A stretch of DNA of 64,000 nt from Petrosia ficiformis (GCA_947044365.1 OX345644.1:5152577-5216576), one strand, 5' to 3'. Positions 46,101 through 62,936 are shown, counted from the stretch's first letter. The notes: generated from the sequence alone by a model not told the origin. Numbers and translations: made by a program.

Positions 46101-46635
46101 GAAGAATAACAAGTTTCTCCTGTTATTTGAAAACTATCACAGACGTTACATACTTGACACACACAAAGCAAAGCACCACCCCAAACCAAATCTACATTCT
46201 GCTAGTGTCCCCAGACCCTTCCTCCTCTATGCAAAAGGGGAGCTAGTTATAGCATTTATACACTACAAACTTTACATTACTTGAAAAACAGTGATGGCCA
46301 ATTATATTTATATATTATAATAATTATGTCTCGTGACCAGACCTTCCACACTTACTTTCGCTCATAGGCGTGGAAGGTCTGGGGATGAGACTAAATACGT
46401 ATTACAACAATAAATATTTTATAATAATATTATTATCGCACAGACTTCGGACGTGTGGCAACGGTGTAAGCCTATATTTCGCGATAATAATATTACAACC
46501 AGCTATATATATATTATATATATTATATATATATATATATATATTTATGATCAAAATACCTGCGGCATGCTTGGCATATTCAGGTCTTTTACCTAGGCTT
46601 GCTCCACAATAGACTGCAACATTAAGTTTCTCCAT
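40200..46635 (-). CDS. LOG: LOG-family nucleoside 5'-monophosphate phosphoribohydrolase-like protein
   Basis: Six exons, minus strand: 46635-46560, 43756-43619, 43223-43144, 42229-42162, 41363-41288, 40328-40200, 188 residues, the normal family length. LOG enzymes cleave cytokinin riboside 5'-monophosphates (and related nucleotides such as AMP) to the base and ribose 5-phosphate. Visible motifs: VYCGASLGKRPEYAK at the N-terminal Rossmann strand, VFGGSDYGLLG, the catalytic-region Arg in MHTRKK, and the signature PGGVGTMEE. RPVALLNTAGYYD and AIDDGFIP complete the fold. Start is the first ATG, 201 bp from the divergent BTBD9-like gene. The third intron appears to use a GC donor. The animal substrate is unknown; cytokinin activation is known for plant, fungal and bacterial members only by family knowledge. 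Five introns argue against recent contamination. Confidence 0.93.
41505..41705. repeat. GGCCCAAAGAG repeat, copy 3 (inverted)
   Basis: Reverse-complement orientation: GTGTGCGCCATTGGGA, then CATCTGGCCCAAAGAGAG and ATGAGCTTATCAAAAACA. Confidence 0.6.
41740..42075. repeat. GCAATCATAGGG-ended repeat, copy 3
   Basis: Shares the CATTCCAGGGGGCTCGGTCA and CAGAAAGAAAGCTG words and ends in CACAAAGCAGTCATAGGGAT. In a LOG intron. Confidence 0.6.
42405..42990. repeat. GGGACA...CACAAAA repeat, two partial copies
   Basis: CAATTTGGTATC and GACTTCCTGTACAAAATG occur in both orientations in this stretch. Part is transcribed as LOG intron. Confidence 0.45.
43790..44055. repeat. GGGACA...CACAAAA repeat, copy
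   Basis: Opens ACCTAATTTTTAAAAAGGGA and closes GGGAAAATGTCCCTTTTTGA, clearly inverted. In a LOG intron. Confidence 0.55.
44743..45016. mobile_element. Fold-back element, 274 bp
   Basis: The first and last 30 bases are perfect reverse complements (CATTTTCAATAAAAATG... at the left), and complementarity continues through most of the element around a short centre. Diverged relatives lie near 18715-18930, 36660-36890 and 60030-60310. Confidence 0.8.
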
Positions 46636-46836
46636 GTGGACTCGACTTCTTTCTTTACATCATAATCTAGAAGTGGGCGTTGCTGCCCTCGCCCCAATAT
46701 TTACGTGTCAACACATCATCATAAACAACCAGATGTGAGTCCACTATTTTGTATAAAAGAAGCTCTGCTTTTCCTACACTACATTCAGATCTACCCAGAG
46801 AAATAAAGAAACTGATCACGTGATCTTTGAGTAGCA
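46636..46836. promoter_or_regulatory. Bidirectional promoter, LOG / BTBD9-like
   Basis: The 201 bp between the two start codons must hold both promoters and leaders. A TATA-like box (TATAAAAG, 46752-46759) points toward the BTBD9-like gene, about 80 bp before its ATG. The interval is less AT-rich than nearby introns and contains a GGGCG core at about 46676. No TATA element is seen for LOG. Confidence 0.6.
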
Positions 46837-52597
<5,761 letters not shown>

Positions 52598-55204
52598 AGT
52601 ATTTTTTATAGTAGATACCCCCTACATCTTCTCCTGACTATCTGAAAGTATTTTAGTAGATATAATTGTTATTTTTTTAACTTTTTAAATTTGTAACAAC
52701 TAGAGATGATTTAATTTTTTTTTAAAGATTCTTTGAACCTTTTTTTATAGGATATCCAGTCCCTCCATGATGGATGAAACTGTGCATTCATTTAATAATC
52801 TGGTTAGGATTTACCATCTGAAATGTTTTACACTAGCAGTTAAGCTACATAGACTCTTGCAGAGAACCTACTACAAAATATATAAACCAATGAAATAGAG
52901 TATATTTTATGTTGGTTACATGAAGCGTCGACCTTCCATTGGATTCGATATGAGTAGTACATGACTGTACAGAATACGTAGCTAAATATAATACTTATAA
53001 CAAGTTAACACTACTTACACATGCATGTCGCTATGTCAAATGAGAAATGTTTCTAATGCGGGTCAGATGTTTGGATGTATGTACCATATTGGGATGCAGG
53101 CCAGCAGTATGCTTGTTCAAATATGTGATGGCCAAATCCATTGTACTTAATTTGACTTGCAATGCATATTTAAATTAAGCAGCAAATGTAAGTGAATACA
53201 TCTCCTAGAGAGGTATACATGTGATTGAAATAAAGCAATCCGATTGGTCATTTCAAACATTATCATGTCTTCTACTTGGTAAACAGACCTCAAATATAGT
53301 TGCTATAGTGATAGGCTGTGGCCTGGTGTCCTTTGTAGATATGAATGTGTATATAAAGAAGTTATTATTGTTATATGTCCACTATCAAACAATAATTAAC
53401 AACCTTTTCTAAATCAGAAAACTTTGTATACTTAAATTGAGTATAACTTATTATGAACATAATTATATTTATACAAAGTCATGTAGTTTGTATTTTGCAA
53501 GTTAAAGACTTACACATTTATATAACATTGATAATATTCTGTAAACTTAAAGTTAATTAACAGTTTAAACTTGGTGAGTGGAGGCAATACTGTTGACCCT
53601 TAAAGTATGTACTTACATGAGTTGATATTTCATCTAACATACATGTAGATAATTATAATTATAGTTATTATTTCAGTACTAGAATAGTTACACACTACTA
53701 TGGTCCCTTGATGTGTTAAGAGAATGGTTTCTGTACATTCCTGAATGAGCCAAGTGCTATCATAAAATGAAAATGATGAGTCATTGATATACAGCTTTAT
53801 GTGTATGAGAAGTCAATTGTCATATGCATAAATATTTTTAAAATCAATGCAACTTTTGAATAGGGCTTTAAAATTGTACTTTTTTTAATGGCGTACAGAG
53901 CCATCCCTATGATTGTTTTCCAGGGAGTTGAAACTATATTTCGGTGTTTTATTTCCTTATGTTTCATATGGTACAGTGTACTTATGCACTGCATATGTAG
54001 TTAAGGAAGTTTTGTCATTCTGTGGGAGCTCAGTCATTTAATAGGAGTGGCATGTAAAAGAACGCGTACTTGATTCACACATTACAAACTACTAGAAAGA
54101 AAGCACACAAAGCAGGTGGTAAAAACTGTAACAAATAGCTGCTGAAGCAAAGTGACATTATAAAAATGATGCAAGGATCTTAAAAAAGATAAATAGTAGC
54201 TATGACAGGTTATTGAGCATCATCAGCAATGATGTAGTTGGAATTATTGAAAGACTGTGACTTCAATTTCATTGAGGATGTAGTGTTTGGAGTACACAGA
54301 AAGATGGAGACAGTAGTGCTGTCACCAAAATTAATAGTGATAACTGCCCACAAAGCAATCATAGGGATACTTTTGTTCTCAATATATCTTGTTCATATGC
54401 ATATACAGACATTCTGTGATATCAGGGCAGATGGTGAAAATATAGCTCATTAATTATTCATGAAGTGTTAATTAACAGAGATTTGACGTAAAGAATGGGC
54501 AAGCCACTTTTGACATGTCCATAAATCCTTTAATCTTATATTGTTTAGCTAGAGAGAAAACATTCCAAGAGAGACATTGATACCAAAATGAAGCTTTGAT
54601 ACTGCCTGAAAAATAGCAAGGCAACTATTTGATGTTTTGTAATCTTCACTAATACATGTAGCTACACAATAGGCTCAACTATTACTGAGTAATGATGTAA
54701 TTATCTTCTACTACAGCTAATAAGTATTAGAAAAAAAATATCAAAAAAGAAATGAGGGAGCACCACATAAATCGGCAGTGCGTGGTGTGTGCCCGGGTCT
54801 ATCTATACCTATGATCTCTTATCGGAAAATCAAAATGACAATCATACAAAGCTGCACCTACATGTACTACAAGAACAAAGAATTTTGATAAGGCAGGATT
54901 CACAAAACCTCAAATAAAAGCTCATTTGTTGATTTACACAAGTATCTAATCAATAGGAATGTAAGATTGCAGCAACCTCATAATGGCAGGAATTACCTAC
55001 TATTATGAAGTTACATCAATGCAAAAGAGAACAGCTTTGAGAAAACAACAAACATGTGGGATATTGTAATTACTAAAAATGCCTATTCCAGCAGTATTAT
55101 ATCATTGATGCTTTTAGTCATTATCATTTCAGTTATCTTGTTTATAAATCAGTATGAGTATACGTATATACTGTGCATATGTACATTCAATAATTATTAT
55201 ATAC
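52598..55204. other. Intergenic interval, repeats only
   Basis: The BTBD9-like gene ends at 52597 and an AATAAA occurs near 53228. The rest is AT-rich with one copy of the GCAATCATAGGG repeat family (53895-54370). A minus-strand segment ending at 54866 after a tgtag acceptor could be a terminal exon of the hypothetical gene to the right. No other gene is supported. Confidence 0.45.
53895..54370. repeat. GCAATCATAGGG-ended repeat, copy 4
   Basis: Begins AGCCATCCCTATGATTG and ends CACAAAGCAATCATAGGGAT, so both inverted ends are visible. The interior is more diverged. Confidence 0.6.
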
Positions 55205-56217
55205 CTTAGAAAATTGTTGTGAACGACCATGAAAACTATTTGGACAGGTTTCCACAGTGGATTGTAAACCACTATATTGAAAGCAAAAAGAAATTCACAA
55301 ATTCTCCACAAAACAAATAAAGTATAATTATAAACTGTATAAATTATTTAAATTGTTAAACCATTATACAAATACATAATGTAATATATTTCTGTATCAG
55401 TTTGTTTAAATTGAGATGGTTATACCAAATAAAAAAAACTTAACTGACAACATGCCTAATAGATGAAAACATAACAATAATTATAGTTGAAAAGTTTCAC
55501 AATGTCTGTTGTAGGAAACAGTACTTACATATGTGACATTGAGCTAGTTACATATTGTATACTCAATTGATCACATTTAAACAGCATAATGCATACTTAA
55601 GAAATGCAGAGCTGTGAAAATGTGACCAAACACATTAGAAATGTGAAGTGACATACATGTACACAGTAATACACTGAATCTTTTATAACATTCTTCCAGT
55701 GGGATGATGGGTAAGGCTCAATAATGGTGGCAATTAGATAATGCACGAGTGAGATACTACATATTATATATATTTCCTGATTGACAACTTGACATTAATA
55801 GACAAAAGTTATATTTAGGATAATATATATAATTATGATAATATTGTCTTACTTACCCATAAGTGTTTGATGTAGTCATGTACATAGGGTGTTGTGATTT
55901 ACTTGAACTCTCTTTCGTTTCTGAAAGAAAAATGTTAACTCAAGTAATCACTATATATATATTAACCAACTGAAGTCCCAAACAAATTTAAATTTTACAA
56001 TATACAGATTACAGAGTGAAAGAAATGCGTGCAATATTCTTTCTCTATCTCACTTGGCTGAGTAATCCATGATGATATATCTTTGGTGAATCGCCTATCA
56101 CATGTAAATATAGGATTTCCTGGATTTGCCGTCTGGACATCTACATTATCAACAGTAATAATAATGAATGGCTTATCTCCCTTGCTTACCAGTAGTGTAC
56201 TGAGTAGAATTATCCAT
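55205..56217 (-). CDS. Hypothetical small protein, divergent from TMEM161
   Basis: Three exons with good GT-AG sites and matching phases: 56217-56190, 55920-55857, 55271-55205. They give 53 residues starting MDNSTQYTTETKESSSK, rich in Ser/Thr, with TSNTYGGLQST and ending RSQQFSK. If the next acceptor is the one before 54866, the frame would stop after two more residues (55 in total); otherwise further exons are unrecognised. No family is recognised. The first intron (56189-55921) contains a different open frame of about 70 codons starting near 56221, so alternative splicing into another product is possible. The start lies 91 bp from the TMEM161 ATG. Confidence 0.45.
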
Positions 56218-56308
56218 GTTCTAAAAAGGTATTTGTTTGGACATGAATTGCCATAGCAACCATATTTAGGCGTGGTTTTAATTATTAAACTCCACCCACT
56301 AAAAAATC
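56218..56308. promoter_or_regulatory. Bidirectional promoter, hypothetical gene / TMEM161
   Basis: Only 91 bp separate the two start codons. It contains GCCATAGCAACC, an RFX/X-box-like half-site in appearance (GCAACC), near 56249-56260, and a GGCGTGG motif at about 56269-56275. No TATA box is seen for TMEM161. The assignment depends on the minus-strand start being right. Confidence 0.4.
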
Positions 56309-57631
56309 ATGGCTGTGTTTGGTGTGCAAGTGGTCATTACTATGATAGTTGCTAGTGTTGTTCATAAACTATCTCCATACTATTCCTTTGGGAGGTGGTT
56401 CATCACTAAGAGGCTAAGATTTTATTCATTTGTCACATCTAGTAAAAGCTCACGTAATGGTGGCAGCAATGAAAAATCCACTTCAAATCGAAAAAAGTCT
56501 GGTAGATCTCATCAAAAGAACCATCGTGAGAAAGAAGAAACAATGACAATAGAAGAATGTCTGCTTACTGCTTTAGACCTATTAGGCATGCATTATTCTG
56601 TTGAACTCAAATGGATGTTAGACTTGCTGATGGCGACATTCTTCATATTTGTGGGTACAACAATTTATTTTTATGTAAATCCTTCTGCCCCTCATAATCA
56701 AATGAATTTGAGTGCTATCTGGGTTGGGTTTCTTCTGTTGTATACGATAATTATACTTTTTTCTTTGATGAAGATTTATCTAGCTGTTGAACTACCAAAA
56801 GAACGACTTTCTCAGATTGTTATTTCATTTATCCTCGTTACTTGTTGTATGATAATTTTACTAGTTGAGGAAGATCTGTTTGATTTTAAGATTACAAAAT
56901 TGTATCAGGAATTTGTGATTGCTAATAGTTCTGAAAATGAACACTTTTATTTTCCTATGTGGACTTTTAAACTTTTTCTTGGAATTGCAAGTTCATGTTT
57001 AGGAGCATTAATAGTATTTCCATCTCTTAATTTCACAAGAATTCATTTCGAAGCATTGAAAACCACAAAGTCATTTCTAGTAAGAAGTTTACTTAATATC
57101 AGTTTCATTTCCCCTCTTATCTGTGTATCATTGTGGCTGAAAGCAACTGGGAGAAACCTTTTACCCTCGGGAGCACAAGAAGAAGATAACTCATTACTTA
57201 GCTTGTACAAGATTATTGCAATATTCACATTCTCTTTTATTCGTTTTGTACTCTTTGGAACTATTATGCAAGCATATCTGAACAGGGCAAAGTTTTGTTT
57301 GTCAAATATGCAGGATGGCAGTGATGCAACCGAGGCAAGTTTAAAGCGAAAAGTAACTAGTATATTTAGTTTTTATTGTTGTTCTGCCATTCAGTATTTA
57401 GGACCAGTAATTCTTCTGATGACCTCATCATTGTTATATATCATGTCTTCTCATTATTTCAACTTCTTTCCACCTTTGGAAGATGTTAGTGTACATTCAG
57501 CCTTTCCGATGTTCAATCTAAATTTATTTCAAGGCTCTCTGTCCTTTATTATATGGTGGATATGTTTCTGTATGTTTATAATTTCTTCAGTTGGTTCCGT
57601 TGTACATTCTATTCTGCAATCATACATATGA
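56309..57631 (+). CDS. TMEM161: TMEM161-family multipass membrane protein
   Basis: A single uninterrupted frame of 440 residues. It opens MAVFGVQVVITMIVASVVHKLSPYYSFGRW, divided here as MAVFGVQVVITM and KLSPYYSFGRW, which matches the highly conserved TMEM161A/B start. A basic Ser/Lys-rich loop covers about residues 45-75. Hydrophobic segments lie near 105-125, 137-157, 168-187, 218-242, 258-280, 303-325, 358-382 and 408-432. The motifs FPSLNFTRIHFEAL, QAYLNRAK and IQYLGPVILL fit the family, as does the C-terminal GSLSFIIWWI. Vertebrate members are about 480 residues. They reside in membranes and have reported roles in cardiac rhythm, but biochemical function is not settled. The lack of introns is unusual beside its intron-rich neighbours and might reflect intron loss or retroposition. 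Confidence 0.95.
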   Translation: MAVFGVQVVITMIVASVVHKLSPYYSFGRWFITKRLRFYSFVTSSKSSRNGGSNEKSTSNRKKSGRSHQKNHREKEETMTIEECLLTALDLLGMHYSVELKWMLDLLMATFFIFVGTTIYFYVNPSAPHNQMNLSAIWVGFLLLYTIIILFSLMKIYLAVELPKERLSQIVISFILVTCCMIILLVEEDLFDFKITKLYQEFVIANSSENEHFYFPMWTFKLFLGIASSCLGALIVFPSLNFTRIHFEALKTTKSFLVRSLLNISFISPLICVSLWLKATGRNLLPSGAQEEDNSLLSLYKIIAIFTFSFIRFVLFGTIMQAYLNRAKFCLSNMQDGSDATEASLKRKVTSIFSFYCCSAIQYLGPVILLMTSSLLYIMSSHYFNFFPPLEDVSVHSAFPMFNLNLFQGSLSFIIWWICFCMFIISSVGSVVHSILQSYI

Positions 57632-57661
57632 AACACACATGTACATTCTAATTCTGAGTCA

Positions 57662-57667
57662 AATAAA
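57662..57667 (+). terminator. Poly(A) signal of TMEM161
   Basis: AATAAA begins 31 bases after the TMEM161 stop codon. A second AATAAA is at 57748-57753. Either could direct cleavage. Confidence 0.55.
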
Positions 57668-58028
57668 TGTATGGTTTAGTTGTATGTATATAAGAGGAGT
57701 AAGAGAAAGCTATTCAATTATATTTGTGCTACTGATTGTAATGTCAATAATAAAGTAATATTATGCTATGTCAGGGATGTTCCAACCCTTTTGTAGTGAG
57801 TGCATGATTACATAGTCCAAAGTGAAAGGAGAATACCTGAATCATTAAGCCTAAGTGAGCCCTATTTATCAACTGAGCTGTTTGTTCAACAACTTTGTAA
57901 TATACTCCTCATGCATAATATATAATAATTATATAATTATATGTATGCATATAATCATACATAATTAATATAATTATGTCTATAAAAATATACATAATCA
58001 TAATTATGATTATTATTATACTTTATAG

Positions 58029-58060
<32 letters not shown>

Positions 58061-58342
58061 AATAGAATACTATGATGATAACATCACCACATAGAAAGAA
58101 CAGGTGCATATTCATAGAGTAAACCACAGGTCAGTTGCTTTGAGCTGTGGGGTCATAATTACAGATTGTCCTTAATGAAAGCATGCAAGTGAATATTTTG
58201 ACATGAAGTAAGGAAATCAGTGTCATCATCACTATAAATTTGGGAAGAAGTACAGTTTTGTGTTACCATCATTAGAAAACTATATAGGAATTAGACTTAG
58301 AGTACAATTAATTGTCCACATTTTAAAAAGTAATAGGTTATT

Positions 58343-58562
58343 TTAGGGGGCATCTCCAAACTGAAGCTTGTACGCTTAACGTCACAGTGACGCTACTGCA
58401 AGACCCCCTCTACCCCCCTCCTCTTAACGTCATGAGTGAATACTCCAGTGTATCATACTAACTTGTGCTTCCAATGTTTAGCGTCACACGCACAACCCCT
58501 CCACCCCCTTAGCGTCATTATGACGTTAAGCGTACAAATTTCAGTTTGGAGATGCCCCCTTA
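58343..58562. mobile_element. Inverted-repeat MITE (GGGGGCATCTCCAAACTGAA ends)
   Basis: The terminal repeat at the left is repeated inverted at the right (TTCAGTTTGGAGATGCCCCC). The TACGCTTAACGTCA word and its inverse lie just inside. About 220 bp, locally GC-rich, no coding capacity. Confidence 0.75.
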
Positions 58563-58669
58563 ACCTTCAGTTGGTTACAGGAGTTTCAATGCAATTCTAT
58601 TTTCCTCAGTTTCATGGTTCATATGATCTTGATCTATACTGACTAGTATATAAAGTACATGTCATAATA

Positions 58670-59160
58670 AGTATGGTAACAAACATAATATTATTAATAC
58701 AATGTAGCTATATATGTAGCATACTATTATAGGTACAACCTGTGGTGTATTGGCTTTTGCTATAAACAACAGATGTTACTTGCTCATTTGTGAGTACTTA
58801 ATATAATTATGTACAATGATTTTTGCAATTCCATGTATGTACATGTCATAATAACAGACATATTAATACATTGTATCTTTTTATGTAGCATAGTATTATA
58901 GGTACAACCTGTGGTGTATTATTAGTATCGCCTTTTGCTATTCTAACATCTGCGAAAAAGACAGATGCTATTTGCTCATTCGAGAGTACTTAATATAATT
59001 ATGTACATGGATGTTTACAAATCATGTACATAAGTAACAAACATATTAATTAATACAATGTACATATCATAGTATTGTAGGTACAATGTGTGGTGTATTA
59101 TTAGTATATATTGCTTTTCTAACATTTGCAAAAATTACAGATGTTACTTGCTCATTCCAT
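58670..59160. repeat. Three diverged tandem copies of a ~180-bp unit
   Basis: GTAGCATA(G/C)TATTATAGGTACAACCTGTG-type words, split by TTACTTGCTCATT and GAGTACTTAATATAATTATG, recur at about 58710, 58887 and 59065. Confidence 0.7.
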
Positions 59161-59259
59161 TATGTATATAAACAATATCCCACAGATATTTGAGAGCACA
59201 TGTACATAATTACTATATGGAATTTACATAGTACATGTACATTGTATTGTTTTTGTTAC

Positions 59260-59400
59260 CATTTGGCTACACAAGTTTCAATTCCTCCCGAGACTACATA
59301 AATCAATACAGATTTACTACTTGAAAACATTATCTAGCAAGACAAGAAATCTGTATTGATTTATGTCTGTCTCGGAAGGAATTTAAACTTGCGTAACCAA
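59260..59400. mobile_element. Fold-back element
   Basis: CATAAATCAATACAGATTT on the left arm faces AAATCTGTATTGATTTATG on the right. The outer ends are ATTTGGCTAC and GTAACCAAAT. One arm recurs at about 63055-63110. Confidence 0.65.
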
Positions 59401-59781
59401 ATGAAAGTTAAAATAACCCCTTCATTTTTACAGTGCAATGTCCACGAAAGAGGTACAACTAGTCTTGCGGGCCAGCATTTTTGCTCTTGGAGCAAAGGGG
59501 TTGGCCCGTGAGACTAAATAACCTATACTTACTGTAAATTCAGCATTAATATTCTGTAGAGTAATATCTGTAATGTAAGTATTATCTGAGTAAGCCAGGA
59601 GAATGACATTTCAACAATACTTAGTTACTTGTCCATGTACCACATTACAAGCCAACTACATAATACATAATGACATTATCTCATAATTAGTTCAAAGGTT
59701 GCTATTATGATTGAGTGGCTTCCCACTCTTTTTATAAAAGTGATCACTAGATTACACTTATAAACAAATATTACAATAGAA

Positions 59782-62700
59782 ATGGCAAGGATTCAGTTTT
59801 GCAGTTATTTTCTGTTGACTTTGATGTTTCTTCTTACTGTGTGCTATGGTATTCCATTAGATGATTTCTTTCCATTTGGTGATAATGTCGGAGATTCAAA
59901 ATTTCCTCCAAATGATGATAGGTCAACACCCATACAACTTAATTTTGGATTCACATTTTACAACCAAACCTATCAAACAATATTTGTAAGTGTGTAAGTA
60001 TGTATTATTTATAAATAAGATAATTGTATAATACAAAAAAAATTAAACAAACCACTTATAACCCTAAATAAGTAAATAATATACATTGCTAAGATACAAA
60101 AGATAAAGTAGCTGTACTTATGTAGCGTTATATAGAAGTGGTTTGTTTAATTTTTTTTGGACATTTGACCTTGATTATAATGTTATAGTGTTACTTTGTT
60201 GGCATACCTTTTAGGTTTTAACATGCCATCCTAACTTTGTTTGTATACTTGGGTTTTGCATTCCCTACATCTTCTATCATTTGTATTGAAAACGTTTTCT
60301 CATTATTTTTGATAATTGTGAATATTTTTTCCTTATATCTACTTGCACAAATTGTAAATAGCGAATGCAGTGAAGTTTATAGAAAAAGAGTGAAGGGATG
60401 TAATAAAGACATTAAGTATATTCCCTCTAAAATTTGCTTATGAAGCAATGATAATTAAAAAGAAAATTAGAAAAAACTTTCCAATCAAAATGAAAGATGT
60501 TTGGACCTCAATACCCAAAATAGTAAAAGGTCGGAATAGTACTAACACGGGAAGTTAAAGTATTAAACTTATCTTTGTATATTAACAAAGATTTCATCTC
60601 CATGCCATCCCTACATAGAGAGTACTATTATACTCTTCGATTGTTATGCATACGTATTAAAATTATTGTAAATTGCACACACTAACCACTCATGAATGTC
60701 ATTACAATTTCCAAATTTTAGTTGAACAACAATGGGGACATCTCTTTTACTGAAGCTCTGAGTGGTTACACTCCAGAGCGATTTCCATTGAATAATAGTG
60801 TTCCCGTTATAGCACCATATTGGGCCGATGTAGACACTCGTGGTACTGGTAATGTGTGGTATAGATTAACTACTGTTCCTGAGATAATATTGAGAGTTAG
60901 AAATGAAATAGCTGTAGCCTTTCCACAACTTTCAACATCATTCATAGCTCAAGAAGTGGTTGTAGCAACATGGGATCGTGTAGGATATTATGAAAGGCAA
61001 ACTGATAAGGTAATAATAATTATGTTGATAATATTATAACATGTAATACATTTGTATCCTACAGACAAATACATTCCAGTGTATCCTAGCAACAGATGGT
61101 GTATTTTCATTTGCCCTGTTCTTGTATGCTGATGGTGGTATTCAATGGACAACTGGTGATGCTAGTGATGGTGTAGATGGATTAGGAGGAACTCCAGCAC
61201 AAGCAGGATTTGATTCAGGAAATGGTGTTGATTTTACAGTTATTAATGGGTCGTTTACTGATAATATTGTCAATATTGATAAGATAAGTAATGTTGATAT
61301 ACCTGGTCTGTTTATTTTTCAAGTTAACGGAAGAATTCAAAGTGGATCTGAATGTGATGAATCAATCACTGGTTAGTAGATGTATTATTTCTTGCATTTA
61401 AATGACCACTCTACACTGTACTGTGAAAATTAATTTAGTATGTATAATTATATTGGCATTATTGATGCTATCTCACAATTATCTTCCATAGGTTCATATT
61501 CCATCTCTCCTAATTATGGTAATCAACTAGGAGGAACCCCAATAATAATAACAGGACCATGTTTTGATGAGTCTTCATCAATCACATGTCGTTTTGGTGA
61601 AATTGAGACTCCTTGTGTGAGGGTTTCAAAGAGGGAAGCATTGTGCATCTCACCAAAGCTTGATGTAAAAGGACGTATACCTATCAAAGTGATGGTTGGA
61701 ACTGTTTCATATGAAGATGACAGTGTTACATTCTCCTCTCGTAAGCTGCTTTATGTTTGTTGATGTGTGAGAGTGTGCATGTGTTTATCTGAGTATATAT
61801 CACTGCAAAATCAAAGTTGTCAAAATAATTCAATCAATGGTAGGTACAGTTGCAAAGAATACTGTAAATTTAAATTGTCATGACGTAAGTTATTGCTACA
61901 TACATGCTGATGCCATTTACAAATACTTTGTACCTCATAGATAATTATAAACACATAATTATATAGTTGCCTTTATTACCAAACAATCTTTTGTGGTGTT
62001 TCTTAGTAGGTTGCAGATTTTCAAAAACTTTCAACTACTAATTTTGTTGACAGTCACTTTGAGGTTTTAAAAGCATTATACAACATGAAATATTGTAGGG
62101 ACTTCAGTAAATGTTATAGCGCCAACAGTATGACCATGCTTTAAATCCTTGCAACTGCAATAACCAATCAATGAGTTATTTTTAAGATTGTGGTTTGCAG
62201 TGATGTGTATTAGTTTATTATCAATGTTATAAATTAAATTAATAAATTGTTCCAACACAGAACATTATTCGGATCTTGCTGATGTATTAATCACAACAAA
62301 TGGAAGTGACTTAATAATAAGTGCTAATAATATTCTCGGTATCAACTGGGTTCCATCTGGTATCTTTCCCCTGACAGTCTCTGATAATATATTTATGATT
62401 GATATTAGTCTACAGGAAGCTGATGCTGAATTTAATGGAAGTAGTCTACCTCTTTCATGGACAATTAATAGGGTTCTGAAACCTAGTTTATCTAATAATG
62501 GTAATACAAATGTACTTCTTCCAGACCTTTCCCAAAGAGATGATGGGATTACCCTACCATTACCTTTCATGTCACCATATTCACTTGCATTCATTAAAGT
62601 TTCAGTTAACACTTCCTCCATTCAGTCAAACAATGATACTTACTTGAACGCACTGAAAAAATTGATTCAACTAGGTAGTGATAGTCCATCAAAATGGAGT

Positions 62701-62936
62701 CATGTGCTTTTCAGAAAGACAGAAACCAAACCAGATGAAGACTCCTGTTCACAATGGATATCTGAGACACTTGACACTATAAGGACTGATTTGGATGCAT
62801 GTCCATGTAACATATTACTAGCTGAACTACCACTCAGTGGTTTTGATCAACGAACAACTCCTGGTAAAAGAATTATTGATAGATTTCTTCATGGACTTAG
62901 AACAATCTGTTATGCGCCAAGAGCATTAAACGCAAG
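59782..62936 (+). CDS. Secreted/extracellular NIDO-IPT-AMOP protein (3' end outside window)
   Basis: Five exons: 59782-59985, 60722-61009, 61065-61371, 61492-61740, 62261-62936, all in phase, about 574 codons so far. Residues 1-23 are a signal peptide (hydrophobic core FLLTLMFLLTVCYG). A NIDO domain spans about 50-260 (NNNGDISF, VIAPYWADVDTRG, WDRVGYYE, FLYADGGIQWTTGDA). An IPT/TIG domain follows at about 267-350 (ISPNYGNQLGGTPIIITGPCF). The last exon ends in an AMOP-like segment (CSQW...DLDACPCN). NIDO, IPT and AMOP occur together in SUSD2, mucin-4 and the arthropod septate-junction protein Mesh, usually followed by VWD and Sushi domains; these would lie beyond the window. The exon-1 donor after TIF was preferred because the second GTAAGT gives a stop. 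It likely acts at the cell surface or matrix. Confidence 0.88.
60030..60310. repeat. Diverged copy of the fold-back family in NIDO gene intron
   Basis: AACAAACCACTT at the left is matched by AAGTGGTTTGTT at about 60136. CCCTACATCTTCTATCATTT follows, as in the 44743-45016 element. It fills much of the first intron. Confidence 0.55.

Larger units (their letters stand above)
57754..59781. other. Intergenic interval with repeats
   Basis: Contains a TAT-trinucleotide run near 58025-58060, an inverted-repeat MITE (58343-58562), three diverged tandem copies of a roughly 180-bp unit (about 58670-59160) and a fold-back element (59260-59400). A second short inverted repeat lies near 59455-59520. No gene was recognised; the promoter of the NIDO gene must be at the right end. 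Confidence 0.5.

Noticed and set aside
54809..54866. Further exon (HVGAALYDCHFDF) of the hypothetical minus-strand gene
   Set aside because: Its open frame needs a phase-1 entry that the preceding exon does not give; in the phase available it stops after two codons.
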